Shown: in pieces, positions 56,340-64,000 of the stretch | Numbering within the stretch: position 1 is the first letter of the stretch | Layout of the letters: each line of letters opens with the position of its first letter | Assembly (NCBI RefSeq): GCF_002292295.1 | Contig: NZ_DBBS01000010.1 | Span: forward strand, 62,001-126,000 | Length of the DNA stretch: 64,000 nt | Source: Sphingomonas sp. UBA978 | GTDB lineage: Bacteria > Pseudomonadota > Alphaproteobacteria > Sphingomonadales > Sphingomonadaceae | Direction: 5' to 3' | Position numbers and translations under genes: made by a program | The notes under the pieces: model-generated | The model's database searches: none | The model's input: only the letters and a program-made list of their open reading frames with translations | What the model was told of the DNA's origin: nothing

Positions 56340-57292
56340 CGGTTGAAGAGGTCCAGGCGCTGGGGCAGGCGATCCGCGCCGAGATCGGCAAGGCGGTGGT
56401 CGGCCACGACGGCACCGTCGACCTGCTGCTGGTGGCGCTGTTCGCGGGCGGGCATATCCTGCTGGAAGGGCCGCCGGGCACCGCCAAAACGCTGATCGCA
56501 CACAGCTTCGCGCACACGGTCGGGCTCGATTTCGGGCGCATCCAGTTCACCCCCGACCTGATGCCGGGCGATATCATCGGCGCCAATCTGTTCAACTTCC
56601 AGACGTCGACCTTCACGCTGACGCGCGGCCCGATCTTCACCGAATTGCTGCTCGCGGACGAGATCAACCGCACCTCGCCCAAGACGCAGGCGGCGCTGCT
56701 GGAGGCGATGCAGGAGCGTACCGTCACGATCGACGGCGAAAGCCTGCCGCTGAGCAACCGCTTCATGGTGGTGGCGACGCAGAATCCGATCGAGCAGCAG
56801 GGCGTCTATCCGCTGCCCGAGGCGCAGCTCGACCGGTTCCTGTTCAAGCAGACGGTGGCCTATCCAAGTGCGGAGGAGGAGCGGCGGATCGTCGCGGCGC
56901 ATGGCGCGCGCGCCGCCGCGATGTCGCCGGCCGACTGGGGCGTCGCGCGCTGCACGGATGCGGCGACGATCGATGCCGCGGTGAAGACGGTCGCGGGCGT
57001 TCAGCTCGTCGATGCGGTGATCGACTATATCGTCGCGCTGGTCCGCGGCACCCGCGACGTCGCCGATCTGGAGAGCGGCGCCTCGCCGCGCGCGGGCGCG
57101 ATGCTGGCGGGCGCGGCGCGGGCGCGGGCGGCGCTCGACGGCCGCGACTTCGTCATCCCCGACGACGTCAAGGCGCTCGCCCCCGCGCTGCTGCGCCATC
57201 GCCTGATCCTGTCCCCCGCGGCGGAAATCGGTGGGCGCGGCATCGAGGATGTCGTCGCGCAGATCATCGAGACGATCGAGGCGCCGCGTTGA
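56336..57292 (+). CDS. MoxR-family AAA+ ATPase
   Basis: A 318-aa protein. GTG 56336 overlaps the previous stop (GTGA) and has CAGGAG upstream; an ATG at 56315 lacks a ribosome site. AAA+ motifs are Walker A GPPGTAKT (45-52), Walker B LLLADEINR (D108, E109), sensor 1 VVATQNPIEQQG, and arginine/sensor 2 text DLESGASPRAG. The C-terminal lid has FVIPDDVKALAPALLRHRLIL. MoxR ATPases act as chaperones that mature or activate partner proteins, usually with a DUF58 or VWA partner encoded next door, as here. Confidence 0.94.
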   Translation: MTVEEVQALGQAIRAEIGKAVVGHDGTVDLLLVALFAGGHILLEGPPGTAKTLIAHSFAHTVGLDFGRIQFTPDLMPGDIIGANLFNFQTSTFTLTRGPIFTELLLADEINRTSPKTQAALLEAMQERTVTIDGESLPLSNRFMVVATQNPIEQQGVYPLPEAQLDRFLFKQTVAYPSAEEERRIVAAHGARAAAMSPADWGVARCTDAATIDAAVKTVAGVQLVDAVIDYIVALVRGTRDVADLESGASPRAGAMLAGAARARAALDGRDFVIPDDVKALAPALLRHRLILSPAAEIGGRGIEDVVAQIIETIEAPR

Positions 57293-58593
57293 TCTATCCG
57301 ACCCGCATGGCGGTGCTGGCAGCGGCGATCGGGGCTCCGGTCGCGCTGCTGGTCGCCATGCTGGTGCCGGGGCGCTGGTATGCGGGGCTCGGCTGGCCGT
57401 TCGCGCTGCTGCTGCTGGTGCTCACCGATGCGCTGCTTGGGCGCGGCCGAGCGAGCGCGACGCTGGCGCTGCCGCCAAGCGCGTCGATCGGCGTGCCGCT
57501 GACCGTGCCGGTCGGCGTGACGATCGCAGGAGCGGCGCGGGCGAAGACCGCACAGGTGGCGCTGGCGCCCGACCCGCTGCTCGCCGGCGACGACCGGTTC
57601 GACGTCATGCTGGCCGGCGGGCGCGGCGAGGGGGCAATAATGCTGACGCCGGTGCGGCGCGGCACCGCGCGGCTCGATACCCTGTGGGTGCGCTGGGCGG
57701 GGCCGCTCGGGCTGGTCTGGCGGCAGGCGCGGATCGGAACGGGGCAGGTGCTGCCGGTACTGCCCGATGTCGAGGCGATCCGGCGGCAGGGCGCGCAGGT
57801 GTTCCAGCGCCACGCGGTGCAGGGCCTGCTCGCGCAGAGCGACCGCGGCGACGGCACCGATTTCGACGCGCTGGTCGAATTCCGCTCGGGGATGGACCGG
57901 CGCGCGATCGACTGGAAACAGTCGGCGCGCCACCTGAAGCTGCACGCCAAGGAATATCGCACCGAACGCAACAGCCAGATCGTCTTCGCGATCGATGCGG
58001 GGCGGCAGATGTCGGAGCCGGTCGGCGGCATCCCGCGCGTCGACCGCGCGGTGTCGGCGGCGCTGCTGACCGGCTGGGTGGCGCTGAAGCTGGGCGACCG
58101 GGTCGCGCTCCACGCCTTCGATTCGCGCCCCCGCGTCGCGAGCGGCTTCATCGGCGGATCGGCGGCCTTTCCCGCGCTGCAGCAGCTGGCGGCGGGGATC
58201 GATTACAGCGGCGAGGAAACCAATTACACCTTTGCGCTGACGACGATGGCGGCGGGGCTGACGCGGCGGTCGATGATCGTGCTGTTCACCGAATTCACCG
58301 ACCCGACCTCCGCCGATTTCATGGTCCGCGCGGTCGCGCGGCTGCTGCGCACGCATCTGGTGCTGATCGTCGTGCTGCGCGACGAGGAGCTGGAGACGAT
58401 CGTCGCGCGCGCCCCCGCGACGCCCGCCGACGTCACCCGCGCGGTGACCGCCGCGGCGCTGCTCCGCGACCGGCGGCTGGTGCTGCTGCGCCTGCGGCAC
58501 CTCGGCGTCCACGTCATCGAGAGCCCGTACGATCAGGTGCCCGAGCGGCTGGTCGAGGGCTATGTCGACCTCAAGCGGAGGAGCCTGTTGTGA
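57289..58593 (+). CDS. DUF58 domain-containing protein (MoxR partner)
   Basis: A 434-aa protein starting at TTG 57289 that overlaps the MoxR stop (TTGA). Two N-terminal hydrophobic segments (MAVLAAAIGAPVALLVAML, LGWPFALLLLVLTDALLG) precede a beta-rich extracytoplasmic-like region and the DUF58 core: GDGTDFDALVEFRSGMDRRA, IDWKQSARHLKLHAKEY, then a VWA-like fold (IVFAIDAGRQM, GDRVALHAFDS, RSMIVLFTEFTD). In the VWA metal-site motif the usual DxSxS reads DAGRQ, so metal binding may be lost. DUF58 proteins are the standard partners of MoxR ATPases. Its stop overlaps the next gene. Confidence 0.9.
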   Translation: MIYPTRMAVLAAAIGAPVALLVAMLVPGRWYAGLGWPFALLLLVLTDALLGRGRASATLALPPSASIGVPLTVPVGVTIAGAARAKTAQVALAPDPLLAGDDRFDVMLAGGRGEGAIMLTPVRRGTARLDTLWVRWAGPLGLVWRQARIGTGQVLPVLPDVEAIRRQGAQVFQRHAVQGLLAQSDRGDGTDFDALVEFRSGMDRRAIDWKQSARHLKLHAKEYRTERNSQIVFAIDAGRQMSEPVGGIPRVDRAVSAALLTGWVALKLGDRVALHAFDSRPRVASGFIGGSAAFPALQQLAAGIDYSGEETNYTFALTTMAAGLTRRSMIVLFTEFTDPTSADFMVRAVARLLRTHLVLIVVLRDEELETIVARAPATPADVTRAVTAAALLRDRRLVLLRLRHLGVHVIESPYDQVPERLVEGYVDLKRRSLL

Positions 58594-59612
58594 GCGCATT
58601 CGTCGATGCCGCCCCGCCGCCGCTCAACGCCAGCCGCTTTCGCGCGGCGCACGGCGCCGACTGGGCGCGGCTGGACGCATTGCTCGGCCGGATCGAGAAG
58701 CGTTCGGTGCGGGTGCTGGCCGACGACGATCTGCTCGCGTTGCCGCTGCTCTACCGGTCGGCGCTGTCGTCGCTGTCGGTGGCGCGCGAGACGTCGCTCG
58801 ACCGGGCGCTGGTCGCCTATCTCGAGCAATTGTGCGCGCGCGCCTATTTCCAGATCTACGGCGTGTCGGATTCGGCGTGGCGCGACCTCGGGCGGTTCTT
58901 CACGCACGGCTGGCCGGCGGCGGTCGCGTCGCTGTGGCGCGAGACGCTGGTGATGGCGGTGCTGACGCTGGCGGGGACGCTCGCCGCCTATGCGCTGGTG
59001 CGGGCGGACCCGTCGTGGTTCTTCGGCATCATCCCCGAAGGCCTGGCGGGCGGGCGCGATCCGGGCGCCTCGGCGGCGATGCTGCGCAACACCCTCTACA
59101 CGACCCAGCAGGACGGGCTGGGCGTGTTCGCCAGCTTCCTGTTCGGGCACAATGCGCAGATCGCGATCTTCGCCTTCGCGCTCGGCTTCGCCTTTGTCGT
59201 GCCGACCGCGCTGCTGGTGCTGTACAACGGACTGACGCTCGGCGCGATGATCGCGGTGTTCGCCGATAAGGGGCTCGGCCCGAATTTCGGCGCGTGGCTG
59301 GCGATCCACGGCACGACGGAGCTGTTCGCGATCATGATCGCCGGCGCGGCGGGGATGCGGATCGGCACCGCGATCGCCTTTCCGGGGGCGCAGGAGCGGA
59401 TGGTCGCGCTGGTCGCCGCCGGGCGCACCGCGGCGGTCGCGGTCGCCGGGGTGGTGCTGATGCTGGCGGTGGCGGCGATCCTGGAAGGGGTCGGGCGGCA
59501 GGTGGTGACCGGCGACGGCGCACGGCTGGGGATCGGGGCGGCGATGCTGGCGGCGTGGCTGGTCTATTATTACGGGATCGGGAGGCGGCATGCGCATTGG
59601 TCGCCGGACTAG
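58590..59612 (+). CDS. SpoIIM-like (stage II sporulation protein M family) membrane protein
   Basis: A 340-aa protein from GTG 58590, overlapping the DUF58 stop, with GGAGGAG nearby upstream. The N-terminal cytoplasmic part (WARLDALLGRIEKRSVRVL, SLSVARETSLDRALVAYLEQL) leads to several membrane helices: ETLVMAVLTLAGTLAAYALV, NAQIAIFAFALGFAFVVPTA, then GAWLAIHGTTELFAIMIAGA and the last helix GIGAAMLAAWLVYYYG. The NGLTLGAMIAVF and HGTTELFAI motifs define the SpoIIM/DUF95 family. The organism is a non-sporeformer; the family occurs widely beside MoxR/DUF58 genes. It probably forms a membrane platform for that complex. Confidence 0.88.
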   Translation: MSAFVDAAPPPLNASRFRAAHGADWARLDALLGRIEKRSVRVLADDDLLALPLLYRSALSSLSVARETSLDRALVAYLEQLCARAYFQIYGVSDSAWRDLGRFFTHGWPAAVASLWRETLVMAVLTLAGTLAAYALVRADPSWFFGIIPEGLAGGRDPGASAAMLRNTLYTTQQDGLGVFASFLFGHNAQIAIFAFALGFAFVVPTALLVLYNGLTLGAMIAVFADKGLGPNFGAWLAIHGTTELFAIMIAGAAGMRIGTAIAFPGAQERMVALVAAGRTAAVAVAGVVLMLAVAAILEGVGRQVVTGDGARLGIGAAMLAAWLVYYYGIGRRHAHWSPD

Positions 59613-60453
59613 GGGGCCGGCGTCGCTGCGGCGCGGCTTCGTCACGCCGGAGGGCGTCGACCTGCAGCTCGAGCTGGGCGGGGCCGGTACGCGCGCGGCA
59701 GCGTTCCTGATCGACGTCGGCGCGATGCTGGTCGCGCTGATCGTCGCGACGATCGCGCTCGCCTATATCGACCGGTCGACCGGTGCCGACATCGCCAAGA
59801 TCCTGTGGCTGATCGGCGCCTTCCTGTTGCGCAACGGCTGGTTCGTCCTGTTCGAGATGGGCGGACGCGGCGCGACGCCGGGCAAGCGGCTGATGGGGCT
59901 GCGCGTCGTCGCGCGCGACGGGGCGCGGCTGACCGCGGGCGCGGTGCTGGCGCGCAACGCGATGCGCGAGATCGAGGTGTTCCTGCCGCTGTCCTTCCTC
60001 GGCGCGCAGGCGGCGGCGGGGACGGCGGATGCGTTCCTGACCATCTTCGCGCTGTTGTGGACGGGTATCTTCCTGTTCTTCCCGCTGTTCAACCGCGACC
60101 GGCTGCGGATCGGCGATCTGGTGGCGGGGACGTGGGTGGTGCAGACCGTGGTGCGGACGCTCGCGGTCGATCTGGCGGTGACCGCGGAACGGCCGCGCCG
60201 CCGGTTCCCGGAGGCGGCGCTGGCGCTGTACGGCGTCTACGAATTGCAGACGCTGGAGGACGTGCTGCGCGGCGGCGACCCGGTCGCGATCGGGGCGGTC
60301 GCGGCGACGATCCGGCGCAAGGCGGGGCTGGCCGATCAGGGCGACGATGCGGCGTTCCTGACGGATTATTACACCGCACTGTGCGCGCGGCTGGAAAGCG
60401 GCCTCCTGGTCGGCCGGCGGCGTCGCGACAAGTTCGAAGGCGCGGCGCGCTAG
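59590..60453 (+). CDS. RDD-family membrane protein
   Basis: A 287-aa protein overlapping the SpoIIM-like gene by 23 bp, with GGGAGG before its ATG. The RDD domain (~30-165) has TRAAAFLIDVGAMLVALIV (Arg-Asp signature), GRGATPGKRLMGLRVV (the G-x-T-x-GK motif), and RDRLRIGDLVAGTWVV with the terminal Asp. The C-terminal ~110 residues are soluble (FPEAALALYGVYELQTLEDVLR, DDAAFLTDYYTALCARLE). RDD proteins are multi-pass and some act in ion or osmolyte transport; in MoxR clusters their role is unknown. The 3' end overlaps the convergent histidine kinase gene by 4 bp. Confidence 0.9.
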   Translation: MRIGRRTRGPASLRRGFVTPEGVDLQLELGGAGTRAAAFLIDVGAMLVALIVATIALAYIDRSTGADIAKILWLIGAFLLRNGWFVLFEMGGRGATPGKRLMGLRVVARDGARLTAGAVLARNAMREIEVFLPLSFLGAQAAAGTADAFLTIFALLWTGIFLFFPLFNRDRLRIGDLVAGTWVVQTVVRTLAVDLAVTAERPRRRFPEAALALYGVYELQTLEDVLRGGDPVAIGAVAATIRRKAGLADQGDDAAFLTDYYTALCARLESGLLVGRRRRDKFEGAAR

Positions 60454-61850
60454 AAGCGCAGGCGGACGATCAGGCCCGGCGCGGCATCCGCCAGCGTCAC
60501 GCGCGCGCCGATCCGCGCCGCCGCCGAGCGGACGACGGCGAGGCCGAGGCCGCTGCCGTCGGGGCCGGCGGGGTCGCCGAGCCGGACGAAGCGCTCGAAC
60601 ACGCGCTCCCGGTCGGCGGCGGCGATGCCGGGGCCGTCGTCGCGCACGGACAGCAGCGTCGCGCCGTCCGCCGCGGTGGCGATGGCGACCGTCACCGTCC
60701 CGCCGGGGCGGTTGTAGCGGATGCCGTTGTCGACAAGGTTGCCGAGGATCTCGACCAGCAGGGTGCGGTGGCCGGTGACCGGCATCGGCGCATCGGGGGC
60801 GTCGAGCTGCAGCTCGACCCCCGCCTCGATCGCCGCGCCGATGCGGCGGCTGATGACGCGCACCGCCACCTCGCGCAGGTCGACGCGTTCGAGCGGCGGG
60901 GCGACGCCCGCCTCCTCGGCGCGGGCGAGCGCGAGCAGCTGCACGAGCAGCCGTTCGAGGCGGGCGACCGCGGTCGCAATCTCGTCCAGCGCCTCGCGCG
61001 AGCCGCGGCGGGCGAGCTCGATCTGCACCTTGAGCACCGACAGGGGTGTGCGCATCTGGTGCGACGCGTCGGCGGTGAAGCGCCGCGTCGCCGCGGTGGC
61101 GGTGTCGAGCTGCGCGAGCAGGCGGTCGAACGCCTCGGCGAGCGGGCGCAGTTCGAGCGGCAGCGGCCCGGCGTCGATCGGCGACAGGTCGGGCGCGGCG
61201 GGGCCGTTGCGCGCCTCCACCGCGCCGCGCAGCCGGGCGAGCGGGCGCAGGCTCCAGCCGAGCGCGGGGCGGAGCAGCAGGATGGCGATGCCGACCAGCG
61301 CGACCTCGCCGCCGAACAGCGCGATCAGCAGCCGGCGGGTGAGTGCGCGGCGGCCGTCGAGCGTCTCGGCGATCTGGACGACGACCGGGCGCTCGATCGC
61401 GGGCAGCGCGCGGCGCACCTCGGCGATGCGGATGCGCTGGCCGCGATAGCTGGCGAAGCGGAAGCGCGGCTGGTCGATCGCGAGGTCGTCGGGCGCGGGC
61501 GCGGGCAGGTCGGCATAGCCGGTGAGCAGGTCGCCGCCGACCGCGATCCGGTAATAGACGTTGTCGCGCTCGCTGTTCTCCAACATGCCGAAGGCGGCGG
61601 GCGGCAGGTCGAGCGTCACCTCGCCGCGTTCGACCTGCACCGTCTCGGCGATCGCGCCGAGCGCGCCGCCGAGCACGCGGTCGTTGGTGCGGCGGACGAC
61701 GTCGGCGATCAGCGCCGCACCGGCGATGCCGAGCAGTATCGCGACGCCGAGCAGCGGCCCGATCATCGCCACCAGCAGCCGCGTCCGCAGCGCGATCGAA
61801 CGCGGGGCGGTCCTCCCGCCCGTCGTCTGGCCCGTCGTCCGGCCCGTCAT
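60450..61850 (-). CDS. Sensor histidine kinase (TctE-like)
   Basis: A 466-aa kinase with two membrane helices (LLVAMIGPLLGVAILLGIAG near residues 25-44; LFGGEVALVGIAILLL near 178-193) that enclose a ~125-aa periplasmic sensor. It continues with a HAMP-like linker, H-box ADASHQMRTPLSVLK (H264), N-box EILGNLVDNGIRYN, G1 VRDDGPGI and G2 DGSGLGLAVV. Short periplasmic sensor and length fit the TctE type that responds to small organic acids. Its ATG overlaps the response-regulator stop, so it is second in the operon. The C-terminus meets the RDD gene convergently. Confidence 0.93.
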   Translation of the reverse strand: MTGRTTGQTTGGRTAPRSIALRTRLLVAMIGPLLGVAILLGIAGAALIADVVRRTNDRVLGGALGAIAETVQVERGEVTLDLPPAAFGMLENSERDNVYYRIAVGGDLLTGYADLPAPAPDDLAIDQPRFRFASYRGQRIRIAEVRRALPAIERPVVVQIAETLDGRRALTRRLLIALFGGEVALVGIAILLLRPALGWSLRPLARLRGAVEARNGPAAPDLSPIDAGPLPLELRPLAEAFDRLLAQLDTATAATRRFTADASHQMRTPLSVLKVQIELARRGSREALDEIATAVARLERLLVQLLALARAEEAGVAPPLERVDLREVAVRVISRRIGAAIEAGVELQLDAPDAPMPVTGHRTLLVEILGNLVDNGIRYNRPGGTVTVAIATAADGATLLSVRDDGPGIAAADRERVFERFVRLGDPAGPDGSGLGLAVVRSAAARIGARVTLADAAPGLIVRLRF

Positions 61851-62512
61851 CCGGCATCTAGCAGATAGCCGACGCCGCGGATCGTGCGGATCTGCGGGCC
61901 GTCGGGGGCGAGCTTGCTGCGCAGCCGGGTGACGTTGACCTCGATCGCATTGGGGCCGACCGGCTCGTCATAGCCGAACACCTCGGCGAGCAGCAGCTCG
62001 CGCGGCACGACCTGTCCCGCCCGGGTGGCGAGCGCGTCGAGCACCGCCCATTCGCGCCGGCGCAGGTCGAGCGCGCGGCCGGCGACCTCCGCCTGGCCCG
62101 ACGAACGGTTGAGCGTCAGCGCGCCGATCGTCACCGCCGCCGCCGGATCGCCGCCGCGCCGCCGCCCGAGCGCGCGGACGCGGGCCTCCAGCTCGACCGG
62201 TTCGAACGGCTTGCGCAGATAATCGTCGGCGCCGAGGTCGAGCCCGCGCACCCGGTCGTCGAGCGCGTCGCGCGCGGTCAGCATCAGCACCGGCACCCGC
62301 TCGCCGCGCCGCCGCAGCCGTTCGAGCACGGTGAAGCCGTCGATATCGGGCAGGCCGACGTCGAGGATGACCAGCGCATAGGGTTCGCCCGACACCAAGG
62401 TCAGCGCCTCCTCGCCGCTGGCGGTGTGATCGACCGCATGGCCGCTGGCGCGCAGCAGCGCGGCGATGCTGCGGGCGAGCGCGGCATCATCCTCGATCAT
62501 CAGGATCCGCAC
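61847..62512 (-). CDS. OmpR-family response regulator (TctD-like)
   Basis: A 221-aa protein from GTG 62512. The receiver domain has acidic pocket EDD (7-9), phosphoacceptor D51 in LVILDVGLPD, Thr79 in VLMLTA and K101 in YLRKPFEP. The C-terminal OmpR winged helix includes LDLRRREWAVLDALATRAGQ, ELLLAEVFGYDEPVGPNAIE and the typical VNVTRLRSKL ... IRTIRGVGYLL. The frame is open upstream, but GTG 62512 gives the normal start. It is divergent from the substrate-binding protein gene with 95 bp between them, and probably regulates it. Confidence 0.94.
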   Translation of the reverse strand: MRILMIEDDAALARSIAALLRASGHAVDHTASGEEALTLVSGEPYALVILDVGLPDIDGFTVLERLRRRGERVPVLMLTARDALDDRVRGLDLGADDYLRKPFEPVELEARVRALGRRRGGDPAAAVTIGALTLNRSSGQAEVAGRALDLRRREWAVLDALATRAGQVVPRELLLAEVFGYDEPVGPNAIEVNVTRLRSKLAPDGPQIRTIRGVGYLLDAG

Positions 62513-62607
62513 GGGCGACACCGGTGAAAGGTTGCTGACAGGTGCGCCTCGTATTCCACGGTGGCAGCTTATCCGATCACAGAAGCGGAAAAGCGAGAGG
62601 AGCCGGG

Positions 62608-63696
62608 ATGAGGTCTGTCCTATTTCTGACGATGACGTGGCTGACGGTCGCCGTACCGGCGCAGGCCCAGTTGCGCCCCGAGTCGCGTCCGGCCGGCTAT
62701 CCACGCTCCTATGACGCGCTGATCGCGACGGCGAAGGCGGAGCGCGGGCTCACCATCTACGGCAATGCCGATCGCGCCGAGCTGGTCGGCGTCGTCGCCG
62801 CCTTCCGCCGCGCCTATCCGGGCATCGCGGTGCGCTACGCCGATCTCGGCTCGCTCGACATCTATCGCCGGCTGGTCACCGAGACGCGGGCGAAGCGCCC
62901 CTCCGCCGACCTCGTCTGGTCGTCGGCGATGGCGTTGCAGGTCAAGCTCATCAACGACGGCTATGCGCAGGGCTATGCCAGCCCGGAAAAGCCGGCGCTG
63001 CCGCCGCAGGCGGTGTGGAAGAACATGGGCTATGGCGTCACCGCCGAGCCGATCGGCATCGTCTACAACCGCCGTCTGATCCCCGATGCGCAGATGCCGC
63101 GCAGCCATGCCGCGCTGGAGGCGATGCTGCGCCGGCGGCGGGTCGCGTTCACCGGCAAGGTGACGACCTTCGACCCCGCCCGTTCCAACGTCGGCTATCT
63201 CTATCTGGCGCAGGACATGGCGATCACCCGCGACAGCCGCGCGCTGCTGCGCAGCATCGCGGCGACGAAGCCGGTGCTGCAGGCGAACACCGAACCGATG
63301 CTCGCCGCGGTCGCCGCGGGGAAGCAGGCGATCGCCTATAACGTCATCGGATCCTATGCGCTGGAACAGGCGAAGCGCGATCCCCGGCTGGGCGTCGTCC
63401 TGCCCGCGGATTACACCATCGTCACCTCGCGCATCGCCTTCATCGCGCGCGATGCGCGGGCGCCGGCCAGCGCGCGGCTGTTCCTCGATTTCCTGCTGTC
63501 GCGGCGCGGCCAGAGCCTGCTCGCCGCGCGCAGCCTGTGGCCGGTGCGCACCGACGTGCCGGCGCGGCGGCTGCCCGCGGCGCAGGCGCGCCCGATCCGC
63601 GTCGGGCCGCAATTGCTCGTCCACCTCGACCGCATCACCCGCCAGCGCTTCCTGCGCGACTGGCAGGCGATCCTTGCCGGAGCCCCGACCCCATGA
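62608..63696 (+). CDS. Periplasmic substrate-binding protein (extracellular solute-binding, PgtC/Fbp-like)
   Basis: A 362-aa protein with a Sec signal (SVLFLTMTWLTVAVPAQAQ) and GAGAGGAG before ATG 62608. It has the family 1 extracellular solute-binding fold: KAERGLTIYGNADRAE, VAAFRRAYPGIAVRYADLGS, SADLVWSSAMALQVK, YGVTAEPIGIVYNRRLI and GKQAIAYNVIGSYAL. These match AfuA/FbpA-type and PgtC-type binding proteins (iron or phosphoglycerate-like ligands). No ABC permease or ATPase gene is present; instead a porin-like gene overlaps its stop and a TctDE-like system is divergent. It may act as the periplasmic sensor for that system. Confidence 0.88.
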   Translation: MRSVLFLTMTWLTVAVPAQAQLRPESRPAGYPRSYDALIATAKAERGLTIYGNADRAELVGVVAAFRRAYPGIAVRYADLGSLDIYRRLVTETRAKRPSADLVWSSAMALQVKLINDGYAQGYASPEKPALPPQAVWKNMGYGVTAEPIGIVYNRRLIPDAQMPRSHAALEAMLRRRRVAFTGKVTTFDPARSNVGYLYLAQDMAITRDSRALLRSIAATKPVLQANTEPMLAAVAAGKQAIAYNVIGSYALEQAKRDPRLGVVLPADYTIVTSRIAFIARDARAPASARLFLDFLLSRRGQSLLAARSLWPVRTDVPARRLPAAQARPIRVGPQLLVHLDRITRQRFLRDWQAILAGAPTP

Positions 63697-64000
63697 TCCT
63701 GCGTACCGGGAGCGCCCTGTTGGCGCTCGTCATCGCCACGCCTGCGCTCGCGCAGACGCCGAGCCCGTCCGACCTCGCCGACCTCGTCCGCGCCCAGGCG
63801 GCGGAGATCGCGACGCTGAAGGCGCGGCTCGACCGGCTGGAGGGGCAGCAGACGGCGGTGGCCGCACCGGCACCGGCACCTGTGCCCACCCCGCCGCAGG
63901 TCGCGCAGGCCGCCGAGCCGCGCCGGACGGTGCCGTTCGCGCCGCAGCTCGTGCCGCCCGGGCCCGCCGACCGCGACGTGACGCAGGCACTGGCGGCGCG
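63693..64000 (+). CDS. Porin-like protein, N-terminal part (continues past window)
   Basis: The first 102 residues of a gene whose ATG overlaps the binding-protein stop (ATGA). It begins with a Sec signal (GSALLALVIATPALAQ), then a short coiled coil (DLVRAQAAEIATLKARLDRLEG, ~29-50) and an Ala/Pro spacer (VAAPAPAPVPTPPQ). A periplasmic trimerising coiled coil followed by a barrel is the layout of OprO/OprP-type porins common in sphingomonads, but the barrel is outside the window. It probably delivers the ligand of the binding protein through the outer membrane. Confidence 0.75.
   Translation, partial: MILRTGSALLALVIATPALAQTPSPSDLADLVRAQAAEIATLKARLDRLEGQQTAVAAPAPAPVPTPPQVAQAAEPRRTVPFAPQLVPPGPADRDVTQALAA

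Noticed and set aside
58590..59612. Sporulation gene
   Set aside because: SpoIIM-like proteins are widespread in non-sporulating bacteria next to MoxR/DUF58, and no sporulation genes are present.

Overview
The window looks like chromosomal DNA of a sphingomonad alphaproteobacterium (Sphingomonas or a close relative). GC is very high, coding density is high with many 4-base ATGA/GTGA/TTGA start-stop overlaps, there are several TonB-dependent receptors and Tat-exported glycosidases, and a DUF2793 protein sits at the end of a gene-transfer-agent (GTA)-like cluster. No rRNA, CRISPR array, integrase or intact transposase was seen.

Region 1 (1-8000) is housekeeping and regulation: the 3' end of typA, a small Gly/Tyr/Pro-rich secreted protein, a DUF3297 protein, an ArsR regulator preceded by four phased copies of one inverted repeat, an ABC-F ATPase, an XRE regulator divergent from a DUF6456 gene across a perfect palindrome, a dapF-like epimerase, two small conserved proteins and a PAS/winged-helix regulator. 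Region 2 (7960-12395) is a collapsed phage/GTA-like cluster. A good promoter and both terminase genes survive, but the first ~60 codons of a portal gene run directly into the 3' half of a large tail-tip gene, out of frame, followed by DUF2793. All capsid and most tail genes are missing. GC-rich dispersed repeats lie in front of this remnant and again at 13755-13995.

Region 3 (12510-18400) carries an OmpA-type porin, UDP-glucose dehydrogenase, YgfZ, dihydroorotase, an EipA/DUF1134 envelope protein and tRNA-Ser(GCU). Region 4 (18825-27001) looks like a nutrient-scavenging locus: an inner-membrane transporter and a ROK repressor, then a TonB-dependent receptor coupled to a His-rich secreted protein, a GDPD-family phosphodiesterase and a small anchored protein. 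A ~300 bp lower-GC, gene-free scar follows. Region 5 (27302-31177) has a YghU-type glutathione transferase, glutaminase, a PhnD-like binding protein and a fatty-acid desaturase.

Region 6 (31336-46259) is a pectin/rhamnogalacturonan utilisation locus: PL10 pectate lyase divergent from CE8 pectin methylesterase, a large TonB-dependent receptor, two GH43 enzymes, a GH3 enzyme with a PA14 insert, a CE12 acetylesterase and a GH95 enzyme. Most are overlapping and exported, four with Tat-type signals. The receptor would import oligosaccharides that the periplasmic glycosidases then trim.

Region 7 (46326-54247) is an RND efflux operon headed by an unrecognised 134-aa gene, then a DUF697 protein and a multi-pass membrane protein. 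Region 8 (54460-60453) is a tightly coupled DUF4129-DUF4350-MoxR-DUF58-SpoIIM-like-RDD membrane cluster. Region 9 (60450-64000) is a TctD/TctE-like two-component system divergent from a periplasmic binding protein and the start of a porin-like gene that continues past the window.
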